64,000 nt of DNA from Mastigias papua (taxonomy: Eukaryota; Cnidaria; Scyphozoa; Rhizostomeae; Mastigiidae): positions 9,594,649-9,658,648 of the forward strand of contig OZ025287.1 in NCBI GenBank assembly GCA_964019165.1. The letters are read 5' to 3'. A program made the position numbers and the translations under genes. Position 1 is the first letter of the stretch. Each line of letters starts with the position of its first letter. Below, piece after piece: positions 9,972 to 45,102 of this stretch. The notes under the pieces were generated by a model, which searched no databases, was not told the origin of the DNA, and saw only the letters and a program-made list of their open reading frames with translations.

Positions 9972-11870
9972 GGTTTGAGGACATAGTGCAGACGGAAGCT
10001 GTGCACAAGGCTGGAGGACAAAGTGTAGACAAAGTACCCTTAGCTCCAAGAACGAAAATGAGACGGCAGATTATTCATTATAATTTCAAAACGAGATTTA
10101 GTGTAAATTGTAGAAAGAAGGTGCGGCTCAGTTTGCATGTCAGCTGGCAAGAGCAGAGTTCCATGAGTACCTAGAGTTTTATACTTACTGAGATGCTGAC
10201 GAGTATTCCAATATGCATTTTATTACTCTTCTGCAATAATTTTTGCATTTGCTTCACTTCGAAAGTTCTGCGACAAGCTCATGTGGTATGTTTTAAGACT
10301 TAGTAAATTTACGCAATATGTACTCGATACAATTTTTGTATTGACATACCTTCCTTTTCAGACAATTGTAGCGAAGCAATGGATTGGTCGAAAATTGATA
10401 TTTATCAGTGTTCTGAGTTGTACACTTATGGTTCGATTGCTACGGTCACAGACAAGGCCTGTAAACCTTAAATTATGAGAAACAGTCATGTACAATTCTA
10501 TTACGTCATCGGCCTAGTTCCCTACAGAGCTGTACGAGATAGTGTGCCGCTACACCTGTGAACCAGTTGTGTCAGAATGTCGCATAGTCCTGGGCTCATA
10601 CTTTATCTACAGAGCTAATTCAACGTTTACAATTTCTTTTAATTGTTCTAGAATGACTTTATGTGTTTTTCGTTTTAATCAATTGCTAGCAATGGCAGTA
10701 AAAGCAAAACCAACGAAATAACGTATCTTGTGGGCGTTCCCATCTAAGCCAATGGCAAAGAACAAAATGAGCCTTTGGTATAATAGAAGGCGTTCCATCT
10801 CAACGGAGTTTTCGTTATACTGTCTCTGTAACGCAACAGATACATAATGTTTTGCAGGCCATAGTTGTTGAAGCATGGGTAGAAGTACTACTTTCTTTGT
10901 ATCTATTGCATATACCAAGGTTGGGAGCCACAGAGCTGTGATCTATGGCCTCTGAACAGTGTGAATACCATATGACTACCTGTCGCCCTATGCGGTCAAG
11001 TCTAGACCACCGTTATTCTATTGTTAATCTCACGAGCCCCTAAGCCCGGAATGCTGCTGAAAGTTCTCACAAGCCCCATTCACAAGCCCCAAAGACGGGT
11101 TCGCTAGGGCATACTGTTGAAACAACTCACAAGCCCCAAAAGGCGGGCTTGCGGTCGGAACTACTCACGAGCCCGTAGCTGGCCATGCTGTTGAGACTTG
11201 TCCACAGCCGACGATATTCAGTCTCTGGTGAGCTGAACTACGAAGGAAATGTCCCTGAAATCAAAAGTAATGATGACTGTTTCTGAGACTCGTCCTGCAG
11301 TTCACAATAGTGTGACTCTTAATGGTGTACAAGGCAATTGAGGCTGAATTATGTTCCAGAAACTGACTTCAATATCAACAGACAACTTTCTGTTGAAAGT
11401 TCGGTTTTGTATACAATTTAGCGACGTCTTACAAATTGCTTCAGAAGCGCTAGATTTGACATCAGAAAAAGCTGTAGAAAGGGTCTGCAGACAAAAAAAT
11501 TGAAAGCTACATTTTTGACGAAATGTTCTGTTTTGGTTTCTTTCTACGGAAAGATGTATTGGACTTTGAGATTTTCTCAACTTTACTTTACCTTCCACCA
11601 CATTTATGATGCGGTATATAATAACAATTTTCTAGTTAAGTACAAAGTATGCATACCACTGCCTCCAGTGCATTTCTGATATACCATTTAGAGCCAATTT
11701 ATTGTACATTCAGAGGAACTTCCTCCAGTTTTTTTAGCATGCTGTGCAATTCCATTTGATGCTATTAGCATTGTTGACTACATTTATGCTGATCATCAGT
11801 ATTTCTTCGCTGCATTTCTGCTGAGTAGCACTACTGTAACAAAGGGGCATACTTCCCTTCTCAAATCTAT

Positions 11871-14379
11871 TACTTACTTACTTACTTACTTACTGAGGTG
11901 CCATATCCAGCTGGACGTGGGCAACCATGGAACGCCAGAGGTTTCTATCCCTCATCATTCTTCTCAATTTGACCATCGAATGATTTCTTCCCGTGATCTT
12001 AATTAAACTATCTGTATAGCTTTTCCTTGGGCGGCCTCTGCCTCTTCTCCCATTCATCATACCAACCATGCATAGACTTTCCAATCCATCTTTTCTGTCC
12101 ATGTGACCCACAAAACGTAATTGCCTTTTGTAAATTGTTGTCATTAATTCTCTCTGTGTTCCCATTCTTCTCAAAATTTCTTCGTTGGTGATTCTCTGCG
12201 TCCATGATACCTTCAGCACATATCTCCATATTTTCATCTCAAATGCCTCCAATCTCATTCTTGTTTGATTGTTGATATTCCATGTTTCACATCCATATAA
12301 CAAGGTAGACCATATATAGCATTTTACGAACCTTTTTCTTGAAGTCATAGATATTTTCTTGTTTGTAATTAATTTCCTAAGTTTTCTCATGTTGTTATAT
12401 GCTATAGCTATTCTTCTTCTTATTTCCTTGTCCTGTCTACCATCCCAGTTAATAAGGCTACCCAAATACACAAAGTTATCTACTTGCTCAATTTCATCAT
12501 TGTTAATTCTCAAACGTATTGTGGGGCTTCTATCTTTTTTTGTAATCACCATTGTTTTTGTTTTCTTTCTGTTTATCTTTATTCCCATTGCTTCACTATG
12601 TTCACTAACTTTTTGTACCAAAGCTTTTAATTTTTCCTCTGAATCCGCCATTAGAACTGTATCATCTGCGTATCTGATGTTGTTTATATTTTTACCCCCA
12701 ACCCTAATACCCTCCTCCTCGATATTCCTCATTATAAATTCGGCATATATGTTAAATAGATCTGGTGACATTACACACCCCTGTCTTACTCCTCTTTTTA
12801 TATCTATCCAATCCGTCAGTTCTCCGCCTAGTTGTAAAGCTACTCTTTGCATCTCATAGATGTTCTTAATTAGTCTTGGATCTTTTCCATCTACACCTAT
12901 CTGCTTCAAGATGTTCATTAATTCATTATGCCTGACCTTGTCGAAAGCCTTTTCATAGTCAACAAAGCAGAGATATACATTTTTTTGTACTTGCATTGCA
13001 TTTTCAATTATTCTATTTAACGTGAAAATTGCATTGGTGGTTCCGGAGTTGGCAACAAAACCAAACTGTTCTTCTGCCATTTCTGGTCTGATCCTACTTC
13101 TTATTCTTTCAGTTATCACTTTGAGGATTATTTTTGTGATATGATTTATTATGCTAATAGTTCGATGTTGCTCACATTTTAGAGTGCCTTCCACTTTTGG
13201 TATTTTTATCATAATTGTTTCCCTCATTTGATTTGGAGTCGCACCGTTTTCGTAAATTTTGTTTGCAATTTCTGTTAAAATATCAACACCCTTTTCTCCT
13301 AAAGCTTCAATAATCTCTTTTGCTATTCCGTCTGTTCCTATCGCTTTACCATTTTTCATATTGTTCATAGCTTTTCGAATTTCTGCTTTTAGAATTTCTG
13401 GACCTTCATTATTTGTTTCACAAACTATTTGTTCTCTAGTGTCGTCATATAGTTCCTTTATATATTCCTCCCATCTTGCTTTTACTTCGGCAGAATCCAT
13501 CAAAATTTTCCCATGTTTGTTCATTATGGTGTTATTCTGGTTTCTCCTTTTTCTCTTATAAAATGCTTTATTAATATTTGCATACATCTCTTTTGCGTTA
13601 CATTTTGCCATTTGCTCAATTTTTGTACAATTTTCATCCATCCATTCCTCTTTTGCCAACAAGCATTCTTTACTTATTCTTTTATTAATTTCTTGATATC
13701 GGTGTTCATCTATGTTCTTAACCTTCCTTCTGTCATCCATTAGATTCAAGATATTTTCAGTCATCCACGGTTTCTTTTTCTTTCTTTTCGTCATAGGTAA
13801 TTCTTCACAAGCTTCTTCAACTGCTGTCTGTAACGTAGCCCATTGTTGCTGTACATTTCCCTCTTCCATCTCCATTAGTACTTCATATCTATTCATTGTC
13901 TTTATGGCAAAACACTCCTTTATGCTCTGGTTTTCTGTTAAGATGTTTATTTTCCTTATCGTCTTTGCTTTCTCATTTTGGTGTTTCTTCAATCTTACCT
14001 TGACTTCTGCCACTACTGGATTATGGTCAGTGTTGCAATCTGCACCTGGGTATGTTTTAACTTGAGTGACTGCATTTCTGAATCTTTTGTTGATGGTAAT
14101 ATAATCGATCTGATTTTTGTACCTTCCTCCTGGACTTCTCCACGTCCAGAGTTTTCTAGGATGATGTTTAAACCATGTGTTTGATATCACTTGCTGGAAT
14201 TGTGAGCACCATTCTATCCATTTTTCTCCTCTTTCATTTATTCTTCCCAGTCCATATTTCCCCACTGTATCATCCTGCCTTCCCCTACCTACTTTTGCAT
14301 TTAGATCTCCCTTAATTATATTTATCTCATGTCTCAAATCATCTCATGTCATCTCAAATCAAATTATCTCATGTCATTA
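11871..14379 (-). mobile_element. RTE-clade non-LTR retrotransposon, 5' truncated
   Basis: A 2.5-kb minus-strand LINE flanked by a 12-bp duplication TCTCAAATCTAT (11859-11870 and 14380-14391). Its 3' end is a short tetranucleotide tail (TAAG repeated on the minus strand, at 11871-11895), as usual in RTE elements, with almost no 3' UTR. The 5' end is cut inside the endonuclease domain, and the junction at about 14338-14379 holds several microrepeats of ATCTCATGTC and ATCTCAAATC. Confidence 0.9.
11890..14337 (-). CDS. RTE-type endonuclease-reverse transcriptase, N-terminally truncated
   Basis: 815 codons without a stop. The frame opens in the C-terminal part of an AP-type endonuclease (GDLNAKVG near residue 10, DHNPV near 105), so the catalytic N-terminal half of the nuclease is missing and the first Met is only the first ATG in the remnant. 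The reverse transcriptase follows: GTDGI, FVDYEKAFD with the catalytic Asp at 460, GVRQGCVMSP, and YADD at 556-559. The end has the RTE-typical LRFVGHMDR and RGRGRPRKSY block. The reverse transcriptase seems intact, which points to a young insertion, but the element cannot make a whole endonuclease. Confidence 0.9.
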   Translation of the reverse strand: MRHEINIIKGDLNAKVGRGRQDDTVGKYGLGRINERGEKWIEWCSQFQQVISNTWFKHHPRKLWTWRSPGGRYKNQIDYITINKRFRNAVTQVKTYPGADCNTDHNPVVAEVKVRLKKHQNEKAKTIRKINILTENQSIKECFAIKTMNRYEVLMEMEEGNVQQQWATLQTAVEEACEELPMTKRKKKKPWMTENILNLMDDRRKVKNIDEHRYQEINKRISKECLLAKEEWMDENCTKIEQMAKCNAKEMYANINKAFYKRKRRNQNNTIMNKHGKILMDSAEVKARWEEYIKELYDDTREQIVCETNNEGPEILKAEIRKAMNNMKNGKAIGTDGIAKEIIEALGEKGVDILTEIANKIYENGATPNQMRETIMIKIPKVEGTLKCEQHRTISIINHITKIILKVITERIRSRIRPEMAEEQFGFVANSGTTNAIFTLNRIIENAMQVQKNVYLCFVDYEKAFDKVRHNELMNILKQIGVDGKDPRLIKNIYEMQRVALQLGGELTDWIDIKRGVRQGCVMSPDLFNIYAEFIMRNIEEEGIRVGGKNINNIRYADDTVLMADSEEKLKALVQKVSEHSEAMGIKINRKKTKTMVITKKDRSPTIRLRINNDEIEQVDNFVYLGSLINWDGRQDKEIRRRIAIAYNNMRKLRKLITNKKISMTSRKRFVKCYIWSTLLYGCETWNINNQTRMRLEAFEMKIWRYVLKVSWTQRITNEEILRRMGTQRELMTTIYKRQLRFVGHMDRKDGLESLCMVGMMNGRRGRGRPRKSYTDSLIKITGRNHSMVKLRRMMRDRNLWRSMVAHVQLDMAPQ

Positions 14380-14777
14380 TCTCAAATCTATAATTATACT
14401 ATTTACAGTTTGTGTTGTATAAAATACTGCAAGTCGGCCTTCGTCCCCTGATATACTGTTTTTCCTGTTATCCCCGGGAGGTCTTATTCACTTTTTGTTC
14501 CCCTCCGCAACTTAGCAACTTGAACTGGAGATGTTGGCATATTATCCCTCGCTGAAGACATTTCTTCCGTTTATTTTCTATAAGGGAATGCTGTCAAGAG
14601 TTATATTTCAAATCTAGGAAGGTATTCTGCTCGAACCCTTTTATGTAAGAATCATTTCCCCTCCATTCACTATAAAATTACAGGAAATTTTTTACAGATC
14701 TAACTGTGTATTTGCCTTTCGAAGAATAGCCGCATGTCGCTCACCTTCATGTTTGTAGAGAGAATCATCTACATGAC

Positions 14778-16265
14778 AATTATGATTGAGGCTAATTGGC
14801 GGATGGCTTTTGCACTGACGTTTTAGCTGCTTCGTCCAGAGATATAATCAATTTTTGACTATTGATCGACTAAAGTTATGTACTTTTTTGTTAGGCAATA
14901 TATTTTATTCCTTTCATTCATCAATAAGGATTGGAAACTGTTGAGTGCACCTCACTGTGTTATGAAGGTTGTCTATTGCGATTATCTGCCTCGGTGGCAC
15001 AGGGTATAAAGTTGTCACCGGCACTTAAATAAATGACACCACTGTGGTGGAAGTGTAAAATGCTATTTTCTCTGGCTACAAATACAAGGAATATGATATT
15101 TCTAAAGCATATACGATTTTAGCGAGTTATTGCACGTTTTAGTCAGTGTTGCCGAAAAAGGAAATGATGGCAATGAGTTGTTAGTGAAGAAAACCCAGCA
15201 AATAGATAAATAATTAAATGAATAAATGACTGAAACGTTTTCCATTCCATTAATTCCACAACGCATACTGTACACTGACATAATTCAGTGGTGATTTGCA
15301 GAAAAAGCAAAAGAAGAAAAGGGACGTCTAAATTCTCAAAACCCCCCTCCCCCCTCAACAACGTCTAAAATAGTCTTAAACTCGTCGTACCCCCTCCCTC
15401 CTCAACAACGTCTAAAATAGTCTTAAACTCGTCATACCCCCTCCCCCCTCAACAACGTCTAAAATTGTCTTAAACTCGTCGTACCCCCTCCCCCCTCTTT
15501 GCCGACGTCATATATGTATGATCACTTATACTGTACGTTCTTGGCCAATGAGGTATCAAAATCCCCCAATTTGATTTTACCTTGTGCAAAAATTTCTTTG
15601 CTAATTGACTGATATCATCACATTATTGCTTATTATCATTATCATTTTTGTGTGCAATGGGTGTTTCTGCTGTGATAAACAATTATGGTCTTATCTATTG
15701 ATATCCAAGGCATTGCTATCATCTGCACGCAATTTCTTCTTATTGTAGATCAAATTTATCCAGGCTACTATCAACATGCTGCACGTTTGTAGGACATTTC
15801 TGCTTTACCAGTATCCTAGAATATTATTTTCTGATCTCATGAAATAGTATGCACTCTGTCCAACAAGCCGCATCTTTTCATTGAACATTATATCATGCTG
15901 CCAAGTCAGCCAAGCTTGCTTGGAGTCGAAAAATGTCTTTTGCAGGTGTTGCTGCTATCAAAGTTGACTCATTTTCTTTACAATTTAGTGATTGTGTTGA
16001 GTGCAATGACTCATTAGATTGATTTTCTGTTAGTTTTGTTGTACATAACTGCTAGTGAATCATTTGATCTACTGTTTTCAGTGTGACATGTAATGTCCGT
16101 AGGCATTATGTGTATGAGATTTCTGAGGTTTTGCGCATAATCCCAAAAAGTAAATGCCTCAATGCCAGCTCTAAAATTCCGTACAGCTCTGTAGGGAACT
16201 AGGCCGATGACGTAATAGAATTGAAAAATTAGACGAACCTACCAATAGGTGAAATTTGATTGAAG
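14778..16265. other. non-coding stretch with a 47-bp tandem array
   Basis: No recognisable gene on either strand. It contains the tandem array at 15341-15497 and, near 16180-16225, an inverted fragment of R2 (complement of the GTACGAGATAG..CTACAGAGCTG block). Confidence 0.5.
15341..15497. repeat. 47-bp tandem repeat, about three copies
   Basis: The motif CTCAACAACGTCTAAAAT begins at 15354, 15401 and 15448, giving an exact 47-bp period. Each unit contains a C-rich run (CCCCCTCCCCCC). Confidence 0.9.
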
Positions 16266-16422
16266 TTAAGGCCAATTTACACGATGCGCTTTTTCCTGCG
16301 TCTAACTCATGAGTCAAAAACGCATGAGTTTTCGACTCATGAGTCAAACCGTTTAGACGATGCATTTTTGACTCATGAGTCATTATTGTCATAATTTGCA
16401 ATCTAGTGAACTGTTTGACAAT

Positions 16423-16755
16423 ATGGGTGAAAGAAGAGCGGACTCTTCTACGAAAAAGTTTGCAATTTACTTACTGGCAGCAGGTGTACTAAAAGTTCAG
16501 AAAATATCGAGAAAAAGAAGACACTGGGTATAGGAGTGGATGCTGCTGCGAGATGCACTCAGCGCCGACTATTCACTGGCTAAAAAGCTACAGCTGGAAG
16601 ATAAGAACAGTTTATGGAACTTTTTGGCAATGGACAAAAATGTTTTTGTAGAACATCTGGAAAAGATATGCCTAAATAGTCAACGAAAACGAAAAGGGAC
16701 AAACATTAGAGAGCCACTCTCGCATGAAGAACGTTTATCATTGACACATTTTTGA
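16423..16755 (+). pseudogene. Harbinger transposase N-terminal remnant
   Basis: From the ATG at 16423 the frame reads a short N-terminal region, then KRRHWV, an in-frame TAG, EWMLLRDALSADYS, and further on FLAMDKNVFVEHLEKI and IREPLSHEERLSLT before a stop. The R-R-x-W-V..W, F-x-x-L and I-R-x-P-x-S-x-x-E-R-L-x-L-T pattern is the N-terminal signature of animal PIF/Harbinger transposases. The DDE part that should follow is missing. It is dead in two ways: the internal stop and the loss of the catalytic domain. Confidence 0.75.
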
Positions 16756-16984
16756 ATTACGTCCCATAAAACAGGTTCTTTCAGAACCAACCTGTTCAAT
16801 CAGTTTGAAAGTCTTTTCCTTAAACTATGAAGTTCCATTTTGCGTCGAGAAGTGTTCAGAGTAGAGTGGTCAACACAGGTTTGCAATCATGTGACTTGCC
16901 TTTGCACTGTGATTGGCTAATTACGTTAATCCTCTGTGAGATCCTTTAGAACAATAGGTTTGACGCATGAGTTTTGACTCATGA

Positions 16985-17282
16985 GTCATCATCATCATCA
17001 TCAAATCATATTTTTACACAGAAACCCCACCAGCTAACTGAGATACAAAAAAAAGGAAATTAACATTAAATTGTAACTTCAGGTATAATGCTGGTCTTCC
17101 CAGGGATCGTGCTTCTGGAGGGAATGCTGATTTTGCAGGTATTCCTTTAATTTCTTTTTGAACGTGGTAATCGTGGAACTCGTTTTTATTTGTATTGGGA
17201 TTTCGTTCCACGTCTGTGCACCACAATAGAAAAAACTCTCTTTGGAGAATTCTAAGTTTTGCCTTGGAATGTCTAGGTCAAG
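16985..17282 (-). mobile_element. CR1/L2-like LINE 3' fragment
   Basis: Read on the minus strand, the segment encodes FFYCGAQTWNEIP, then a TFKKKLKEYL-type end and a stop. This is the C-terminal signature of CR1/L2-like reverse transcriptases (compare ALKVWNEVP in the element at 31.5 kb). It ends in a short GAT-type trinucleotide tail at about 16985-17005, and it lies inside the Harbinger element. Confidence 0.7.
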
Positions 17283-17323
17283 GTAATTTCTTAACCTAGA
17301 CGCATCGTGTAAACGGGCCTTAA

Positions 17324-18800
17324 GTCATCGGCTGTGACTGGAGGAGCTGTACACCCTCCCGTCATATTTTATTACCCCACCCTGTCCTATTTAGGATCTT
17401 GTATTTATTTGTCACTGATACATTTACTGCTCTAAAGACTGGTTCACATGCGCTGCGGCACACGGCACACTATCTCGTACAGCTCCTCCGGTATTTGAAT
17501 AATTTAGCGACGGCTGACCAATGGGGCACCTACATAATTGCATAGCCCTATTATCATTCTAAATTTTGCAAAAAATTCCAGATAGTTATCTACAACGGTC
17601 TGGAAGCACGAGCGAAATATGTCCTGTGATGCGTGGACCTAAATAGAGCAATGCACATGAGGATTGCCAAAGTTGCCTCAAAATAAAGATTTTTCTAAAA
17701 ACAATAAAAGGTCGCATGCAGATATCGATATCATAAGTGAAAACGTACTAGTTCAGATTTACAGTAAAAAATTATACAACAAGGTTTTGTTTTGTCATTT
17801 ATGAGTAATTGGGTCATGAAAATCTCAATTGTGGTCAAATTCGGTCTCACGCGACCGTTAAAACGAGATTCTAGGCTGACTTTAGTTCCGTGTAAACAAT
17901 AGAGCGTAACAGCTGTGGTGTGCAACTCAAGAAAATTTCTAAAGCTTCCAGGAGTGAACTATATGACTCAGTGCTACTTTTAGGCCTTAGGTCGATGCCT
18001 ATGAATTGTGGAATGTTGTAGTTTTAATGTATAGAATTGCAACGGGGTAGGTAAGACATAAATGTTTTCTTCATATCGTTGTAATTCTTCCTGTTTCAAG
18101 GTCCATTGTTCACGCTTCCTTGCCTTGCATCCATATCCCATATCAGACATCATTTTGTGTCGTTAGCAGCCAATAAAATAGAATATCTAATTCCGTTTTT
18201 GTGACAATTGATTTGCATCATAAGAAATTGAACTCCAGTAATAATTTTAATATGATAGAATGATAAAAATAAAACAATACGGGACTTTTGAATATTTATT
18301 AACAACGCATGGTTAAAATAGGAATATTTAAATATATGGACTTAAGTTTTGTTGAAAGTGAATGATAAAAGACTGTAAAATGGGGCTAAGTGAACATGTC
18401 AACTCTTGTTGGAGATACCATTAGCACTAGTGCAAAAGAAATCAATCAGAAGGGTATGGATATCATCATTACAAGTAAAATAGAATTATGGACCTACAAT
18501 AAGGTAGTGGAAAACTATTTTGATCTTGAACAAACAAGACAAAAATCACCTTTTTCACAACCTTCACATTTTCCCCTTGTTTATTGTTCTAGTTTAGATC
18601 CTCCTTTCACATGCTGCCCCACTTTCCTTGTACCATTGTAGGGTTAGTACTGATGAAGATAAATTTTAATTTGAAATGCCTATATTTAAGGAAAGTGTAT
18701 CTTTGATTTTGTCTGCATTAGTTATATTTGCATACTATGTGGATGCATCTCAGACTCAGTATCTACTAAATATGTATGTTTAGTGTGAGATTCAATACTA
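17324..18800. other. non-coding stretch, no gene seen
   Basis: Nothing is recognised apart from an inverted R2-like fragment at about 17437-17490 (complement of the ACGAGATAGTGTGCCG block). The first exon of the acid phosphatase gene could lie here or further left, but no convincing signal-peptide exon was found. Confidence 0.4.
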
Positions 18801-18817
18801 AATTTATATAGATATTG

Positions 18818-18985
<168 letters not shown>

Positions 18986-19040
18986 TCGTTATCTTATACA
19001 TACTTATATGCTATGCGAATGCGGCTCTGAATCAGTGATA

Positions 19041-19067
19041 TATGCATATATATACATATATATACAT

Positions 19068-19126
<59 letters not shown>

Positions 19127-19130
19127 TATA
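19041..19130. repeat. (ACATAT)n microsatellite
   Basis: Hexanucleotide run ACATAT grading into a TA run. Confidence 0.95.
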
Positions 19131-19149
19131 TATATAAATATATATATAT

Positions 19150-19278
19150 AGAAAGAATAAACCACAAATATACTATCCCTTAAGTAAACGTTTCGATTAC
19201 AATCTTCATCAGTACTCAAGTACTGATGAAGATTTTAATCGAAACGTGTAATTAAAGGATAGTATATTTGTGGTGGAT
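19150..19278. repeat. palindromic microsatellite-associated repeat
   Basis: Two inverted copies of a ~60-bp motif (CCACAAATATACTATCC ... CTTCATCAGTACT) meet head to head at AGTACT-CA-AGTACT near 19213. It is followed by GTAATTTGTATACGTTGTGG and an (AT)n run. A single copy with the same companions is at 28937-29070, so this is an interspersed family that travels with or seeds (AT)n tracts. Confidence 0.8.
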
Positions 19279-19326
19279 TCTTTTTATGTAATTTGTATAC
19301 GTTGTGGATGTGGCTTAGGATTAGTT

Positions 19327-19475
<149 letters not shown>

Positions 19476-19697
19476 AGGGTAACATTGACATTGTATATCA
19501 TTGTGTAAGTAAGGACATTTTAGTTCAATTATAGACACAAAACAAACTTGCATAGAACAGGTCTTCATTTTTTGCGATAGTACTGGTTGTTTGAACACCT
19601 TTTGCCACAAATTGTCCACTTTCATAGCCCTCAATGTATTACCTGTGAGAGATACGAGTTGTGTATATTTTTTAGTTAATCCATTTGTTTCCTCAAG

Positions 19698-43396
<23,699 letters not shown>

Positions 43397-44819
43397 AGTT
43401 TTGACAGTGACGATGGAAGTAATGACAATCTTTTATCTGTTTAGACAATTAATTATTGTATGAACTTTATGAAATGCTCAAGCACTTCGTGGGCATTCAG
43501 GTCATATTCAGAGCATTTAAATGTAAGCACGGTTAAAAGCTGCATCGTTGCTACCTGGCAGTCTTTGTTCAGGTGATAATCAATCGAGCCATTTCCATGT
43601 TTCTTCATTGCCATGACACTTAAGCTTGGTCTTTAAGTTGTAATTATATTCATTGCAACAAAATATGATCGCTATAGTTGACCGTGTAACCGCCCAGTGC
43701 CGAATGTCGCTCTTTAAACTGGGTTGCTATTCGGTTATTCGGTCATTTACGGTGTATATCGAAACTGAATGCTGGAATTTGTGATGAGGGTGCATCCCTA
43801 TTTGCCATGCAATGGAACCTTGATTGCTATTCAGGCTAGCAATATTTAATGATAGGTCATTAATTACTTTTGGGTGGGGGGTGGAAGATATTCTTATGTA
43901 TTTGATGGAATTTTCTTTCCTCCTCTCAGATTTATGTAAAAAGTTTGGTCCCCCCTCCTAGATATCTTCCACACCCTCCCCTGGAAGAATTAATGATTGG
44001 CCCTTTATGGTCTGTAATTCTCATTAATGATTACCTGCTTATGTTAAATTTGATGAATTTATGAATGCTGATAATTTTTAGTTTTGAATAATTTACTGGG
44101 TGCTTGCCGGATATTTTTATCCTTTGTTTCAAGCTTACAGGTAGATACAATTCAGCGGCTGGGGGCCGATAGGAAATTGTTTTGGTAACTAGATTTCAAC
44201 ATATGGAGCTCATTAAGCATTGAAAAAATTTGGAACCTGCACGTCTGATTACTTTTCATTAAACCTATGGCATAAATGAATACTCATATCTTTTGCTAAC
44301 TTTTCCACATAGGTAGTATATTATAAATATATTATATATTTAATTTATTATGTTATATGTACGATTTGCCTTCACTCAGAGAAGTTTAGGAATCTCATGG
44401 GATGACTCTTCACAAGTGAAGACATTCCTAAACGTAGAACGAGATTGCTCGTGATGCAGAAATGCATACATCGTAAGCACCTTGTGCTTATCAGCCACAG
44501 ATGTGTCATGATCTCTTTCAGTCATTTTAGCGTTGCAGAGAAAGTAGAAAACCAAGACAAGTTTATATTGTAAAGAGAAGACTTTTCCGAATGATGATGC
44601 CTGCATACAGGTAGGAAGAGTCCTTTATATCCAGCCATATATTTCCTTTATATCTATTATTGCTAGGAGATTTTGTAGTGTACTGGAAACATCCCAATAT
44701 GTAAGTGGATTTCAACTTCTAACGCTACATGATTAATTTATTAATCTATTAATATATAGCTAACTCAATAGCTTTCTATCAACATCCCCAAAAACTGCTT
44801 AAAAGATTTATTTCATCTC
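43397..44819. other. spacer downstream of acid phosphatase
   Basis: No gene recognised. It contains a MITE-like segment at 43858-44003 related to 58437-58690. Confidence 0.5.
43858..44003. mobile_element. MITE-like inverted repeat (copy 1)
   Basis: TCATTAATTAC..GGGGGGTGGAAGATATTC at the left and GATATCTTCCACACCCTCCCC..AATTAATGA at the right are imperfect inverted ends. A longer relative lies at 58437-58690. Confidence 0.65.
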
Positions 44820-44824
44820 GTAAG

Positions 44825-45082
44825 TGTCGTAAAATTGTCGTAATATTCTAGTTTGAAAATAGAGGAACGCAGTTAAACCTGAATAAGGCTTTAATCAAAA
44901 CATCCTCGCTAGATACTCAAAGTCAATAAAACGCTCTAATGCGCTAATGCCCTAAACTAAAACATAATACGTTCTTTGTTAATGCTAACTCAATCAATTC
45001 TTTGGTTTCTAAAGAAAGTGTCAAAATCATAGAATACAAAACACACTAGGATGATCAACAACAACAGATTAGTTTCACCACA
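44825..45082 (-). repeat. 3' LTR of element 2
   Basis: 258 bp, on the plus strand beginning TGTCGTAAAATTG and ending TTTCACCACA, identical by eye to 48786-49043. Confidence 0.95.
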
Positions 45083-45093
45083 TTCTCCCCCAC
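45083..45093 (-). promoter_or_regulatory. polypurine tract of element 2
   Basis: On the minus strand GGGGGAGAA lies directly before the 3' LTR, the expected plus-strand primer. Confidence 0.7.
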
Positions 45094-45102
45094 TGGAGAA
45101 AG

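Larger units (their letters stand above)
9972..14777. repeat. large repeat R2, copy b (interrupted by LINE)
   Basis: Second copy of the R2 repeat. It lacks the hAT MITE and the extra ~225-bp block of copy a, and carries instead an RTE LINE at 11871-14379. The flanks of the LINE join up into the R2 sequence seen without interruption near 9105-9135. Confidence 0.8.
16270..17319. mobile_element. decayed PIF/Harbinger DNA transposon
   Basis: Terminal inverted repeats GGCC..TTTACACGATGCG (16270-16291) and CGCATCGTGTAAACGGGCC (17301-17319) are bordered by TTAA on both sides, compatible with the 3-bp TWA duplication of Harbinger elements. The palindrome ACTCATGAGT recurs several times just inside both ends and may be a transposase-binding subterminal repeat. 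The inside holds a transposase remnant and, near the right end, a LINE fragment. Confidence 0.75.

Noticed and set aside
12359..14422. Several hydrophobic open frames on the plus strand
   Set aside because: They are antisense shadows of the RTE reverse transcriptase frame.
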